Shown here: one piece after another, positions 44,495-56,200 of the stretch
How the letters are laid out: each line of letters begins with the position of its first letter
Numbering within the stretch: position 1 is the first letter of the stretch
DNA from: Dryomyza anilis
Lineage: Eukaryota; Arthropoda; Insecta; Diptera; Dryomyzidae
Direction of reading: 5' to 3'
Assembly (NCBI GenBank): GCA_951804985.1
Contig: OX638135.1
Coordinates: 37,781,024 to 37,845,023 of the forward strand
Length of the DNA: 64,000 nucleotides
The notes under the pieces: model-generated
Told to the model about the DNA's origin: nothing
What the model saw: only the letters and a program-made list of their open reading frames with translations
Database searches by the model: none
Translations under genes and position numbers: made by a program

Positions 44495-45055
44495 AAAACC
44501 AGTTGGGAAGGTTAGATCACATGGGAAATTTTAAAGTAGGTGTAATTATGATAGTTAGGATTATCAAAATTATAGTCTGTCTAAGCCGACTATAAATACC
44601 CTACACATATGTGTGGTTACCATTCAAAGTGATATATAGGTCACCAGGGTATACGAATCCTGAAAATAACTACAAACATTCAATCGCTAAAGAATTTCCA
44701 TTCATTTGATACCCATATTTACAAATGGGTAGGTGTTCCGAATTTCGATTTTTTTTTTGTGAACCACAAGTCTTTTCGCCGGAAAACTTTATTATTATGT
44801 ATTTGAGCATGATGTCAATATATATTTGACCAAAAAAGTTTACCTAAGCACGTATACATAAAAATTGATCTTTATATGTACATTTTATATGAGGTATTTG
44901 AACATAAGTGGTCGGATCATAGGTCTAAATGGACCGATCTCGCCAATCTCGCACATACAGCGTAGGTATATTAGTAATCTAAGTTATAAGTTTAATTTAT
45001 CTAGCTCTTCAATTTTAAAAGTAGTAGGGATTTCAACAGACAGACGGACGGACAG

Positions 45056-45117
<62 letters not shown>

Positions 45118-45294
45118 GGACAGACATACGGACGGACAGACGGACAGACAGACAGACGGACATCGCTAAATCGACTCAGGTGGTCATGCTGATATAGATT
45201 ATATATACTTTTCCATACCGGAGATGCTTCCTTCTGGGTGTTACAAACGGCGTACCAAACTGAATATACCCTTTCACTCTTAGTGTAGGGTATA
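44495..45294 (+). mobile_element. mini-me/DINE-1-like non-autonomous element, copy 1
   Basis: About 800 bases start AAAACCAGTTGGGAAGGTTA and end TTAGTGTAGGGTATA. An expanded GACAGACGG (GACR) microsatellite lies at 45036-45165, then ATCGCTAAATCGACTCAG, ATATATATACTTTTCCATAC and CTTCCTTCTGGGTGTTACAA. The 3' part resembles dipteran mini-me/DINE-1 elements, which carry a GTCY/GACR microsatellite. It sits between two copies of an approximately 45-base block C sequence (GATCCCAATGGAGCCTTATG). No coding capacity. Confidence 0.7.
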
Positions 45295-46460
45295 ATGATC
45301 CCAATGGAGCCTTATGGCGCCATGCTAATTTAAATAAAAAATGATCCCAATGGAGCCTTATGGCCCATTCATTCATATAACCAAATTAAATGACCATGAC
45401 TTTGTAGAATAAAAATATACTACAATATCCGTTATAGTAAAATTTACCTTGAATTTAATATGTGTCAATACATTAAAGCAGAAGTGCATTTACCTGTTTA
45501 CAACAAAAAAATTACCCAGCAAAAAATATATGTCTAATAATAACATTCATTCATATAGCCATGTTTTAAATTTCAATCTTCGTTCCTCAACAAAGTTTCA
45601 AATTGAACCCTTTGTTCCTCAACTCTTTTGATGATCATGCAAAATAAATCATCAAGTATAAAACTGAAATTTTAATTTTAACAACAACAAAATTATTACG
45701 TACATATATGTACGTTTATAAATATTGCCATTAAAAAAGCTTACTCCGAAATAATTATCCCAACAACAATATGAGTTGCAAATTTACTCTTTACGACTGC
45801 ATGCCTTCATAACATACATATAATGTATATGTATGTATTAACATTAACAACATATGTTAAAATGTCAACCCAATGGCTCCATGCCATTATAATGTATATA
45901 GTATACATATAATTCACCTGAAATTACACTAACAACTACTCTGTTACAAAATGATCCCTATTGAAAACAATAACAAGACCTCTGTTAAAAAATTATCCGA
46001 ACTGGAACACACTAACAACTACTCTGTTAAAAATGATCCCTATTGAAAACAAAACCAACATCTCTGTTAAAAAATGATCCTCATGGCGCCTTATGGCTCC
46101 ATGGAGCCTATTGAGCCTGAACCGGCGCAAACGTACTACTGTATCAAAATACTCCCTATGAAAACAATTAGAACGCATTTGATAAAATATTATCCACCTA
46201 TGTTAAAATATACTCCGTATGAAAATAATTAGAACGCTTTTGATAAAATATGATCCACACATCTTAAAAAATACTCCCTATGAAAACAATTAGAACGGGT
46301 TTGATAAAAAAATGATCCCAACTGAAATACTTTAACAACACCTGTGTTAAAAAATGATCCCTATTAAAAACAATAACAACACCTCTGTTAAAAAATGACC
46401 CTCATGGCTCCTTATGGCTCCATGGAGCCCCTTTGAGCCAGAACCGGCGCAAACATACTA
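45295..46460. repeat. Subterminal repeats and hairpins of block C
   Basis: No gene. The region holds repeated ATGGAGCCTTATGGCTCCAT-type hairpins (about 45304, 45349 partial, 46085, 46400) and diverged 42-base units (GTTAAAAAATGATCCCTATT). It aligns with 37975-38930 of block B. Confidence 0.7.
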
Positions 46461-46725
46461 CTATCAGCGTATTGCAACTGAAGTAACATTGAAAATTGAT
46501 TACAAATCAAAGGATTGCGATGGCAGATTTCCAGTGAAACTGGGTACAATGAGCGCAATTGCTTCAATTTGTACATTTATATCCAGAGTAGATCCAATAT
46601 GGACATGGTTACCTCATAAGGTTTAATGCGTATAGCACCATTTAAACCGGAAACTTGCGCTGAGACTGTCTTTATAGGCAATATAATTTGAACTGTATGT
46701 ATGGGACATGAGTTCGATAAATGGA
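46461..46725. other. Intergenic stretch, nothing recognised
   Basis: One short plus-strand frame (46414-46626) has a slightly higher GC content than its surroundings and protein-like composition, but no family is recognised. Confidence 0.4.
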
Positions 46726-46923
46726 CTATATTTTTTTAAGGTTTAATTGTACGCAATTGAAATTAGCATTTGGCTCTGATCCACTAGTATTTTTTCCGCG
46801 CAGCACTCTATGTAAGAGAGTGCTGTGCATTTTATTACACATATTTTTGCAGTCTTTCAGTTCATGACTGGGTAAGAGACATTTAACGCAAAAATGATAT
46901 TGATTGTGAAGAGAAATTTGCAT
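46726..46923 (-). pseudogene. BEL/Pao-like retrotransposon zinc-knuckle fragment
   Basis: The minus strand encodes YHFCVKCLLPSHELKDCKN followed by CNKMHSTLLHRVL. This matches the Cys/His pattern (CxxC...H...C, then C...HSTLLH) at the gag-pol junction of BEL/Pao retrotransposons. Flanking domains are not found, so it is a short remnant. Confidence 0.5.
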
Positions 46924-47708
46924 TTATTTAATAAAAATTAAATTTGAAAAATATTCAAACAATTATAATAAAAAATTTAAACAAACATGTTTCTGATAAA
47001 CGAGGCAATTATATAAATCGGTTGCCACACGGCGTTTACAGCGGGACAAAAAACGGTGTTATGTTCAGTTACAGAAATATATGTACAGCATATAGCTGCA
47101 TTTATGTGACTATATATTGAAACTCGTAAAAGTTCTTAATATTAATAATATTTAATTTCCTTTATTTATTTTAAAAATTTAATTAATTTATTTAGTTTTA
47201 ATTTATTTAATTTTAATTTATTTAATTTATTTAATTTCAGTTTATTTAATTTTATTTTTTAAAGAGTTTAGTGAAAATTTTATCATTTGTAAATATTCAA
47301 TTTAAATGCACATTGCCACGTACCTTATTTTTATGCGTTACTGCGCAACAAATTTCTCTCGGTGTTTCTACGAGGCTGGGCCAAAAATGGTCGATGGATG
47401 AAATCCACGTCTAGTTCCCATCGCGGTTTTAAGGACCAAATTATTGGGACACGGGCGACTTCACATGTTGCTGCTGCTAGCTGGATGCGCTTCGATGTTG
47501 CAGGTACGTTGCTTAACGAAACCCAGCGATGGCCTTTACGCTGCTTCTGTGCCTGCCTTCCACAGGTGAAAGGTGACTAGTGACGTCGACTGTGGTCTGT
47601 TACCGGGCAAATTGTCTCTTGAGACAATATATATATATATTAAATAAAAACGCGTGGTTGTTTTAGGTTTATGTTCAAACGTATAATCTTTATTAACTTT
47701 AAGTTTTA
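46924..47708. other. Intergenic sequence, AT-rich then GC-richer, no gene recognised
   Basis: 47130-47270 is a low-complexity run of TTTAATTTA units. 47340-47600 is GC-richer with a 72-codon frame of no recognised family. TATATATATA at 47625. Confidence 0.5.
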
Positions 47709-48018
47709 AATAATAATAATAGTTTGGCGCTACAGTCCTGTATAGAACTTCGGCCGAGCTCTCTCACCATTTTGAGCTGTGCGTGTTATATTTGCACTCA
47801 AAGTGGTGGGACCTACAGTTTTTTGCCGAATCCGAACGGCGGGTGAGAGCTTTTCATAGGCAATGGTTTTACTCTCGTAGGTTTGCCATTTACTGCCGAG
47901 AGGTAGCGCGGTATAGAAAAATGATTCTATGAAAAGGTGTTGTTAGCCCCAGTCCAGGCTTGAACCGGGGACCTTTCGGCTCGCAGTCCAACGCATTAAC
48001 CACTGAGCTACCGCGGCT
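47709..48018 (-). mobile_element. tRNA-derived SINE, copy 2
   Basis: About 310 bases, the same family as 43425-43726, with matching tRNA-like head (GCCGCGGTAGCTCAGTGG, B box GGTTCAAGCCT near 47955) and an ATT-type tail. Flanks carry AAGTTTTA on both sides (47701-47708 and 48019-48026). Confidence 0.88.
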
Positions 48019-48231
48019 AAGTTTTAGGTTTAAGTAATTGTAAGAGCTGTTATGGCGATCAGAAAAATTAACGTTGCTCGGCTGCTGCTGATGAAAGTGA
48101 AGTGAGTGTCGCAACACGAGGCAAATGTCACCTTTAACGTTGGATCTTTCGCTCATCAATGCGAGTGTGTGCCTGTCATGCGTTGGAGACTTTATGCCAA
48201 CCGCTCTAAGGATTCGCCTTATTTTTGTATA

Positions 48232-48320
<89 letters not shown>
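48019..48320. repeat. Short unique stretch followed by (TA)n microsatellite
   Basis: 48019-48230 shows no gene. 48234-48320 is an uninterrupted TA run ending at the left end of the foldback-like element. Confidence 0.85.
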
Positions 48321-48324
<4 letters not shown>

Positions 48325-48594
48325 ATTCACCCCCTTAGTAAACAGCAAAACACGATTTTTGTTGTTTTGCACCACAGCATTCAAAAACTGAATTTTTGAA
48401 ATTCTGAAAAAAATTACATAAATTCTTGACATTGAAAAAAAGATCATTCCACTTTCAGTTGGAGTGGTAAGAATTTTTTTCTATTTTTTTTTTAACTTTG
48501 AAAATTCCTGTTTTTTAATATATAAATCGTCATAATTTTGGATTGATTTGAGATACATCAATAAAAACTGGTATATACTCATATGTCTTAAGTA

Positions 48595-48983
48595 CACTAA
48601 GAAAACGAAAGATGGTTGAAAAGTATTAGAGCCTTAAACATCATTTGCAGTTGCAAATTATTCAAGTCAAATATTTGACACTTTTTGTGATATTTAGAAA
48701 ATATTAATAGTTTTGCTATAAAAACATTAATATCTGTGGAATATGTGAATATTTGCAGCAATGCTACCTATTTCTCTAGTAGTTGAAGTGAATCTACCAC
48801 AAATATGACATTTTTCGTGATGTTTGTTAGAAACATCTCACAACTAATACAAAATATGTGATGTTTAAAGATTATTTAAACTTTTGCTGCAAATTTATTT
48901 GTATTTACTGCATATTGGAATTGTTAAAGCGAGTAGTATTTTAGTTGCAGCAACACTCTCATAAACATTTTGTTTTCTTAGTG
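48595..48983. mobile_element. TA-flanked MITE in the left foldback arm
   Basis: 389 bases absent from the right arm, bounded by TIRs CACTAAGAAAAC and GTTTTCTTAGTG (about 15 bases with one mismatch) and a TA dinucleotide on each side. No coding capacity. The superfamily is unclear; a TA duplication fits Tc1/mariner-type mobilisation. Confidence 0.75.
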
Positions 48984-49173
48984 TACAAACCGTGTTACAA
49001 AAAATGGGTAGTTATTGTCAACTGCCACGCCTAGCTGCCATATAACATTTATAGTAAACACGATATAACTCTTAAGATATAAGAGGTATATTAATGAAAT
49101 TTTGTTCAACATCATATAATATAAAAACAAACCGTTTTTCTAAAAATTGTTGCGATCGGCCTACTTCGACGTC

Positions 49174-49772
49174 TGTTGTATGTTAAAAAGTCCTTCTTCT
49201 AGGACTTTAACTTGATCCTATTTATATTTACTGAGTCCTTTTTACTTTCTTTATATTATTTAAAACAACCGAGTCTTTTTTACTTCAAGACACTTTATTT
49301 CGCTTTAAAAGTTGGTTACACTTATACTTAACACTTATTTGTAGACAGTTCAGCTTATCGAAAACAATTCATTCTTAGTCTATACTTAACTTCTACTTAA
49401 CATCTCGTATTCTTATAATTTCACAATAAATTGAGTAATTTCATCATGCTAAAATAACTTAGTCAGCGTATTTATAATTTCACAATAAATTGAGTACTTT
49501 CATCATTCTAAAATAACTAAGTCAGCGTTTATCTAAGTGACCTATTTAACGTGGGCGTGTATACCTGTGCTATGTTAAGCGGTGTGCGCCAATACAATTA
49601 AATGCTGTTTGTGTTTAACATGCATAATGCTTAACCCTAAAAGTATGCCGTAAAGAAAAATATACTGATTATGTTATATTGTGGATCATAAGCACGCTGT
49701 AAGTTCCACGATTATGATACACAACAGTGGATCATATGTAAGTTGTGAACTCTACGATTATGATACACAACA
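49174..49772 (-). repeat. 3' LTR
   Basis: 599 bases, TG...CA ends, near identical to 59474-60072. Contains two tandem-like TTTCACAATAAATTGAGTA segments. Confidence 0.95.
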
Positions 49773-49785
49773 TACCTCCCCCCTT
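49773..49785 (-). other. Polypurine tract
   Basis: AAGGGGGGAGGTA on the minus strand abuts the 3' LTR. It would prime plus-strand DNA synthesis. Confidence 0.8.
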
Positions 49786-50007
49786 ATTGAAAAAAAATAT
49801 TATTATTAAGAAGAATAATAGTTTTTTTTTTTGTATTATTTTAATTATTTCTGAAGAGAAAATTATTATTAAAAAGAATAATAGTTTTTTCTTTTTACAT
49901 TGTTTTATGTGGTATAAATTACGTTAAGTTCTATTAGTTATGAAGTTATGATCTTTACTTATATAATATTTAATGGATATTAGTAAATTAAGAGTTGTAA
50001 TTTCCAG

Positions 50008-52044
50008 TTATATATAATAAAAACCTGGTCCCGATGTTTTCGTTGCTGACTGCTGTTGTTCTGCGGTAGTAGTTCGATGCGTTGTCGTTGTTTCTGACGT
50101 ATTGGCTTCTATTTCATGTGACTTCGTTCGTTGGCTTGCTATGGGTGTTGTGGTGTTTGGTTTCTGCGTTGTTGATTTCCGCAATGAACCGATTTTTTCG
50201 AGTGGGGATTTCTTGCTGGGAAATGTATTTGACACCATTTCAAGGTTTTTCTTAGCCGCTTCTACATCTATTGTTGCTATTGGTGATTTATTTGTATTAA
50301 ATTCATCGGCTTTTATTGTTGCTTTATTTTTAATTGTCGAGTAGTAATGTATGTATAATACATATGCCGCTATTATTATTATTAGTATCAGCATTAATAT
50401 GCCGTACGACATACCGGTTTTCGTTATTTCATTTTGACGATTAAGTAATTCTTTGCGTTCCTGGTTATCAGTTAATTGTAGTAAAATTTCGTCGAAATCA
50501 CGATGCCCATCTCTTAATGCTGCTCTTATTTTGCTGTGATCTGACACCAAGATCGGTAACGATGTTTGTGATATATTTGAATATGATAATGATGACCAAT
50601 TGCCTTGTAAATTTTCTATCATAACCGTATGTTCTTCCTTCTTGTATGTTATATTCCTAATGCTTTGATGTGTAAACTCGTATGGCAGTATCATTTCTTT
50701 GTTGTGTATGTTGCAAGCTTCATTTATGGACATCCAACCCAGGCCGGATAGTGTCAATGTGGCTATAGTTGACCCACAAACTGCTTCGAAAAAGGCTGGT
50801 GTATTGAATTTATACAACCATGTGTTTGGTGTCCATAGTTTAACTACTAGGCCAGAACTCCTTTTGATTGCAACATGTTCACAGGTATCTTTAATATCTG
50901 TTCTGTGTTGAATCAGCGCGACTTCACATAGTGTGTTGCTAGTTGTTAGCATGGTTCCTGGACGTTTGCATAGTGTAATTTCTTTGTCCGTATGTTGGCT
51001 AACCAAAATGCATTTGCTGTGATCTTCATTCGATAGACCTATGTATTTGGTCCGGTCTTCTGCTTCTGATATGTAGTCATATGTTGTTTTAACCAATGCA
51101 TCCCATTCTTCATTAATATTTGTGGGTATTGGGTAAATTCTATATAATGTGAACAACAAATCATCAGGTAGTGGTGTCTTGATGACTATTATTAGGCCGT
51201 CTGTGTCTGGGAAAACTCGTACTGTTGATGCACGGTGCATTTCGAATGATTTTTGTATGAACCACTTCGCCTTTCCTCTTAACGTGAGACTAGTCAGCAT
51301 TTCATCTAACTCGCTCTGGTCTATAATTGTCGAATGAATTTCGATTAGGTTTGCATTAATTGTAGATTGAATTTCCAAGGTATCCATCATGAATAGTAAA
51401 TGACTAACTTGTTGGTTTATTTTTTCATTTATGTATTTTTGTGTTCTTATTGTTATGTTTAACACATTTTGTAGATTTTCGACTTCCTTCAAGGAATTCA
51501 GTAAGGGTTCTGCTATCTTGTTATAATTTGATGAAATCACCGTAATTTGTCTTTTCATTATTTCGTATGTTTTATGTTCATTTTCATCAATATTATTCAG
51601 GTGTTTATAGATAGTTTCTCTTTCATTATTGTCCATCAGTCCAAAAGCCCAGTTGAATCCTTCTCCAATGAAATTGAGTGATCTCTTTTGTCGGTTACTC
51701 TTTATTGTGCGCTTAATAATTTCTTCATTTTTCTGTAGTGTGGCTATTATTGCCGTGGTCTCCCGTGTTGCTGCTATACATGATCTTTTTATGCTGGGTC
51801 CGTTTACATTGGTGCTCATTTGTTCGCACATTGTGTTTGCCGTGATTATGTATTTGTTTGTCAGCTCCAGGAAATCGTTCAGTTGTAGCGGTTTAAACTT
51901 GGCTACTATCGTCCATTCATCATTGTAGAACAAAGCATCGGTTGTCTTCTCAAAGAATAATCTTGTATCATTAATTGATGTCTGTGTGATGTTGACTGCT
52001 TCATTGGCTGCCAGCATCAGGACCAGTGTGATAATTCTAATCAT
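50008..52044 (-). CDS. env: Envelope glycoprotein (baculovirus F-like) of the Ty3/gypsy element
   Basis: 678 residues. A hydrophobic N-terminus (MIRIITLVLMLAANEAVN) acts as a likely signal peptide. A furin-type site RQKR is at residues 118-121, followed by a hydrophobic fusion-peptide-like stretch (SLNFIGEGFNWAFGLMDN), then a helical region. A transmembrane segment (about 543-566, GILMLILIIIIAAYVLYI) is followed by a Ser/Thr-rich cytoplasmic tail of about 110 residues. This architecture matches errantivirus envelopes related to baculovirus F proteins. Expression is probably from a spliced mRNA, but the splice sites could not be fixed. It lies 1.18 kb downstream of pol, unlike many errantiviruses in which env overlaps or abuts pol. 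Confidence 0.88.
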   Translation of the reverse strand: MIRIITLVLMLAANEAVNITQTSINDTRLFFEKTTDALFYNDEWTIVAKFKPLQLNDFLELTNKYIITANTMCEQMSTNVNGPSIKRSCIAATRETTAIIATLQKNEEIIKRTIKSNRQKRSLNFIGEGFNWAFGLMDNNERETIYKHLNNIDENEHKTYEIMKRQITVISSNYNKIAEPLLNSLKEVENLQNVLNITIRTQKYINEKINQQVSHLLFMMDTLEIQSTINANLIEIHSTIIDQSELDEMLTSLTLRGKAKWFIQKSFEMHRASTVRVFPDTDGLIIVIKTPLPDDLLFTLYRIYPIPTNINEEWDALVKTTYDYISEAEDRTKYIGLSNEDHSKCILVSQHTDKEITLCKRPGTMLTTSNTLCEVALIQHRTDIKDTCEHVAIKRSSGLVVKLWTPNTWLYKFNTPAFFEAVCGSTIATLTLSGLGWMSINEACNIHNKEMILPYEFTHQSIRNITYKKEEHTVMIENLQGNWSSLSYSNISQTSLPILVSDHSKIRAALRDGHRDFDEILLQLTDNQERKELLNRQNEITKTGMSYGILMLILIIIIAAYVLYIHYYSTIKNKATIKADEFNTNKSPIATIDVEAAKKNLEMVSNTFPSKKSPLEKIGSLRKSTTQKPNTTTPIASQRTKSHEIEANTSETTTTHRTTTAEQQQSATKTSGPGFYYI

Positions 52045-53222
52045 TATATTGGTTTCGCTCTTTATTGCCTATCGTAAAGAGAAAGAGAAGAAATTCCATT
52101 TTTTTTTTTTTTACATATTTAATGGAATCCTTGATCATATCATATAGTTTTCTTATAAATATTTCTTATTTTACCTTAATACATCCTGTTAAGGCTATGG
52201 CCATAATTATACCTTAATTAGTTATAAGAGTTAATTTACATATGTGTCAACATTTACTATATGATTTTGTTTAGAAACATATATGTTTGGATATGTTTCT
52301 GCATTATTGCAATACAAATTGTTTTATTTAGAGTCCCAGTAGTACATGGTTAAATGCTAGTCATATTCAACAATACTCAGCTATTTACTCATGCACCAAC
52401 TAATAATTTTTTTTTAAATATTAAGAAATAAGCGCGCGCGACTTCTTAGCATTACATAAATGTATTTGCTATATTAAGTTGTTAAATATTTATTAACAAC
52501 TTAAATATTTATTAACAACTTATTTATTTTCATTACCGTGTAATGATGAATTTAAAACGTTTGTTAGTTTGTTAGTTTGCTATATTAACGCATATCTGCA
52601 TTAATATATTTAGTTTCATGAATGAAAATTATGTTAATGATAAAAAATATTAGGCAGTTTTGTCGCTGCACTACCGTATCTCGTTTCAGTTCCAGTACGT
52701 TAGTGGCTTCTGCCTGTAAAGTGCTGAAGTGCATTTAATCGTTTAGCATATGAATATATTCAAGCCTTCTATATTAATATGAGCTGGGAGCATTGCGCTC
52801 TATGCGCAATGAATCTTTTTGTTTAAAATGCCATTGAGGTAGGTACTGACCTATCACAATTTTAATGACAACGTAATTTTTATACCTTGCAAATTCGTAC
52901 CTCAAATAATAATTTGATTTTTTTATTTGTTTATATTCAATGCTTGTCATCTTCAATTAATACATAGCTATTTTTCTCTGCGATTTGTATTTTGGCAATA
53001 TTACATGAAATTTTTTGGATTTTATAAATTATTTAAAATTAATTTATTTAATATCTACATTTAAAAAAATATATAGTTTTTCTCTATTCTTTATTTATTT
53101 TGTAGTTTCAATTTAATTTCAATATGTAATACTTAGCTATTCTGTCCTGCACTAACTATTTGACTTTATTTCAATGATGTTAAAAATTATTGGTTCTTGT
53201 TGCAGACAGTGTTTATTTCATT
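52045..53222. other. Non-coding gap between pol and env
   Basis: AT-rich, with only short frames (a 60-codon one at 52774-52956). It may hold the env splice acceptor. Nothing else recognised. Confidence 0.6.
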
Positions 53223-56200
53223 CTACGTAACTATACTGTTGTATGCTTTTAACAAATTATTATGAAATTTTTTCCCTTTACCCTTGATACGAATCTCAGT
53301 CGTTACAGGGCTTATTATTGAAAGTACCTCGTAGGGTCCTACCCAAACTGGTGAAAATTTATTTTTCCTATTTTGATTTTTTAGTAAAATTTTATCGCCT
53401 ATTTTGAAAATTATTGGGTGTACTGAGCTATCATAGCTTTGCTTAGATTTTTCTTTGGCACTGGCTTGATTTTGTCGCACGATTTCGTGTGTGCGTTGAA
53501 TTTGGTATTTTAATAGCTTGTTGCAATCATCGGTATTATATACTGGTGAGCATTTGCGTTTAAGATTGGTTGGCATTTCAAAATCGTAACCGTATAAAGT
53601 ACGGAAAGGCGTTTGCCCGGTGGACATATGCATTGTATTATTGTGTACATGCATTGCTGTATTTAACCACTGGTCCCAGTTTGATCCATCCTCTTTCGCA
53701 AAACTTCGTAAATACTCTGCTAATGGTCGGTGGCTTCGTTCCAAAGAGCCGTTGGCCTGTGGATGATATGGCGTAATATGTAACTTTTTAATTCCTAACA
53801 ATTTACACGTGTCCGAAAATAATTTTGAAACCAAATTCGAACCATTGTCGGTTATCAATACTTTTGGTATGTTATGTCTTGTAATAATTTCGTCGTAAAA
53901 TGCTTTTGCTACAGTGCTTGCTTCTGCGTCTGGGATAGCTACGCAGCACATATATTTTGAAAAATCATCTTGAAAAGTTAATATATATTTATTTCCAGAT
54001 ATAGTTTCCGGTAAAATACCTACAAGATCCATGTATACTTTATCGAATGGTCGTACAGGCGTATCAGTTAAAACCAGTGGCATTTTAGTAAGCCTAGAAC
54101 TTTTATTTACTTGGCATTTTTGACAATTCTTAACGTAATCTTTTATTTGTTTCTGCATACCTTTCCACTTAAATTGTTTTCTGATTCTAAGATATGTTTT
54201 CACTGCGCCCTGGTGACCTCCTAATGCTGAGTCATGAAAGTCTTTTATAACAGTTTTAATTTCCTCTGGGTCAGTTAATAGTAGACTTGAGTTTAATTCG
54301 TTCTTGGTATCTGTTGTTATTTCATCCAGTACTGGCGTGCTCACCTGTTGTTTGTTTTTTGAAGTTTGATTATCTAATTTATTCTGTGTGGTCTTAGACC
54401 GTGTTTGGACCGCAGTAATATCTGGTTCTGGATGTGGAATTCTACTTAAAGCATCTGCGTTCAAATTCTGTTTACCTGGTTTGTAATCATGTTCTGATAA
54501 TTTATGCCTGAAACGGGCTAACCTTGATGTCTGATCTTTGAGATTTGCTGTGCTACGTAATGGTTGATGATCTGTATAAATTTGAAAATGTCGGCCTAGA
54601 AGATAAGCTCTAAAATTTTTTGTTGCCCAGACTATAGCTAAAAATTCCTTTTCAATGGTGGAGTAATTTTTTTCTGCTCCATTTAAGGCCCTACTAGCAA
54701 ATGCTATTGGTCGGTCGCTCCCTACTTTGCCTTGTGACAGTACCGCACCTATTGCTTCGTTACTTGCATCTGTTGTAAGTAAAAAAGGTTTTGTAAAATC
54801 TGGATATGCGAGAATGGGTGGTGAAATTATTGACTCTTTTAATTTAATAAATGAACTTTTACAATCGTCTGTCCAAGCGAATTTAACATCTTTTCTAAGT
54901 AATTTATTAATTGGTAATGATAATTTTGCCATATTGTTTATAAATTTTCTGTAATAATTAATTAATCCCAAAAACGCTTGTACTTCTTTTTTATTTCTTG
55001 GTACCGGAATATTTTTCACGCATTCAACCTTTGAGGGGTCTGGCAGAGCACCTAGTTCCGAACATTTATGTCCTAAATAGACAACTTCGCGACGCAAAAA
55101 CTGACATTTTTCTGTATTTAATTTTAGATTGTGTTCCCTTAATTTCTGCAATACTCTACTCAACCTAAGCTCATGTTCAGCTAAATTCTTTCCGTACACC
55201 ACTATATCATCAAGATAAACAAAGCAATCGATACCCTGTAAACCTGTTAATATGTGATTCATTATTCTTTGGAAAGTGGCTGGAGCCCCTGTTAGACCAA
55301 AAGGCATTCTGTTAAACTCGAAATGACCAAGACCTGTACTAAAAGCTGTTTTTTCCTTATCCCCTTCTTCAACTAGTACCTGATGATAACCACTTGCCAA
55401 GTCTAAAGTTGAAAAATAGCGACTGTGACCTAATTGGTCTAATATTTCGTCTATTCGAGGAATCGGAAATACTTGTTTAATTGTCACATCGTTTAATTTA
55501 CGGAAATCGATAACTAGCCTCCAATTTTTGTTTCCGTCCTTGCCGCTCTTCTTAGGAACTAGCAACATCGGTGAATTCCAGGGTGATATGCTTGGCGATA
55601 TAATGCCGTCATCCAACATTTTACTAACCTGTCTGTTGATTTCATCTCTATGTGTGTGTGGCAATTTGTATTGCTTTTGATTGATTGGTGGTTGGTTCCA
55701 CTGTGTTATTATTTCATGTTTAAGTACTGGCGTGTATGTTAATTCATCGCCATCTAAATGAAAAACATCATGATACGAAATACACAGATTTTGTAAAGAT
55801 GTAATTTCGTCTTTATTCAAGGTTCCATCAATTTTTATTTCCTCTAATAATTTGTTAATTCTGTTCGTAATGTTTACTGAATTTATGCTATTTATTGTAG
55901 AATTGTTGGTATCCGATTCCTTATACTGATTGAAATTCGAGAATTTTGGTTTAAAAGCACTGTCTATTATAAATTCTTTTTCTGTAGCATTTAATACGGA
56001 CACATAAACTGTATTTTTGCTAACATTCGATATGCTTTCGCCCAAATATACTCCTGGACAAATTTCTTGTTTATGTATTAAGACGATTGGAATTTTTGTT
56101 TTTAAACGTAATGATACTATCTTTGCGGTTCTAGGTTCTACTTTTAATTCCTGATTTAGAAAAATATTTTCCATGTCTGCCCGTGTCCTCATGGGTAGTT

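Larger units (their letters stand above)
38931..46460. mobile_element. Second-family Polinton, block C
   Basis: The block holds the polymerase (minus, without its C-terminus), C2H2-acidic gene, SINE insertion, OB-like gene, a mini-me-like insertion and the subterminal minisatellite. It is collinear with 32930-38930 of block B. The outer end is taken at GAACCGGCGCAAACATACTA (about 46460). The C-terminal polymerase part missing here is found at 14942-15347. Confidence 0.8.

Noticed and set aside
47362..47580. 72-codon ORF in a GC-richer patch
   Set aside because: No recognisable domain or homologous copy in the window; left as unassigned sequence.
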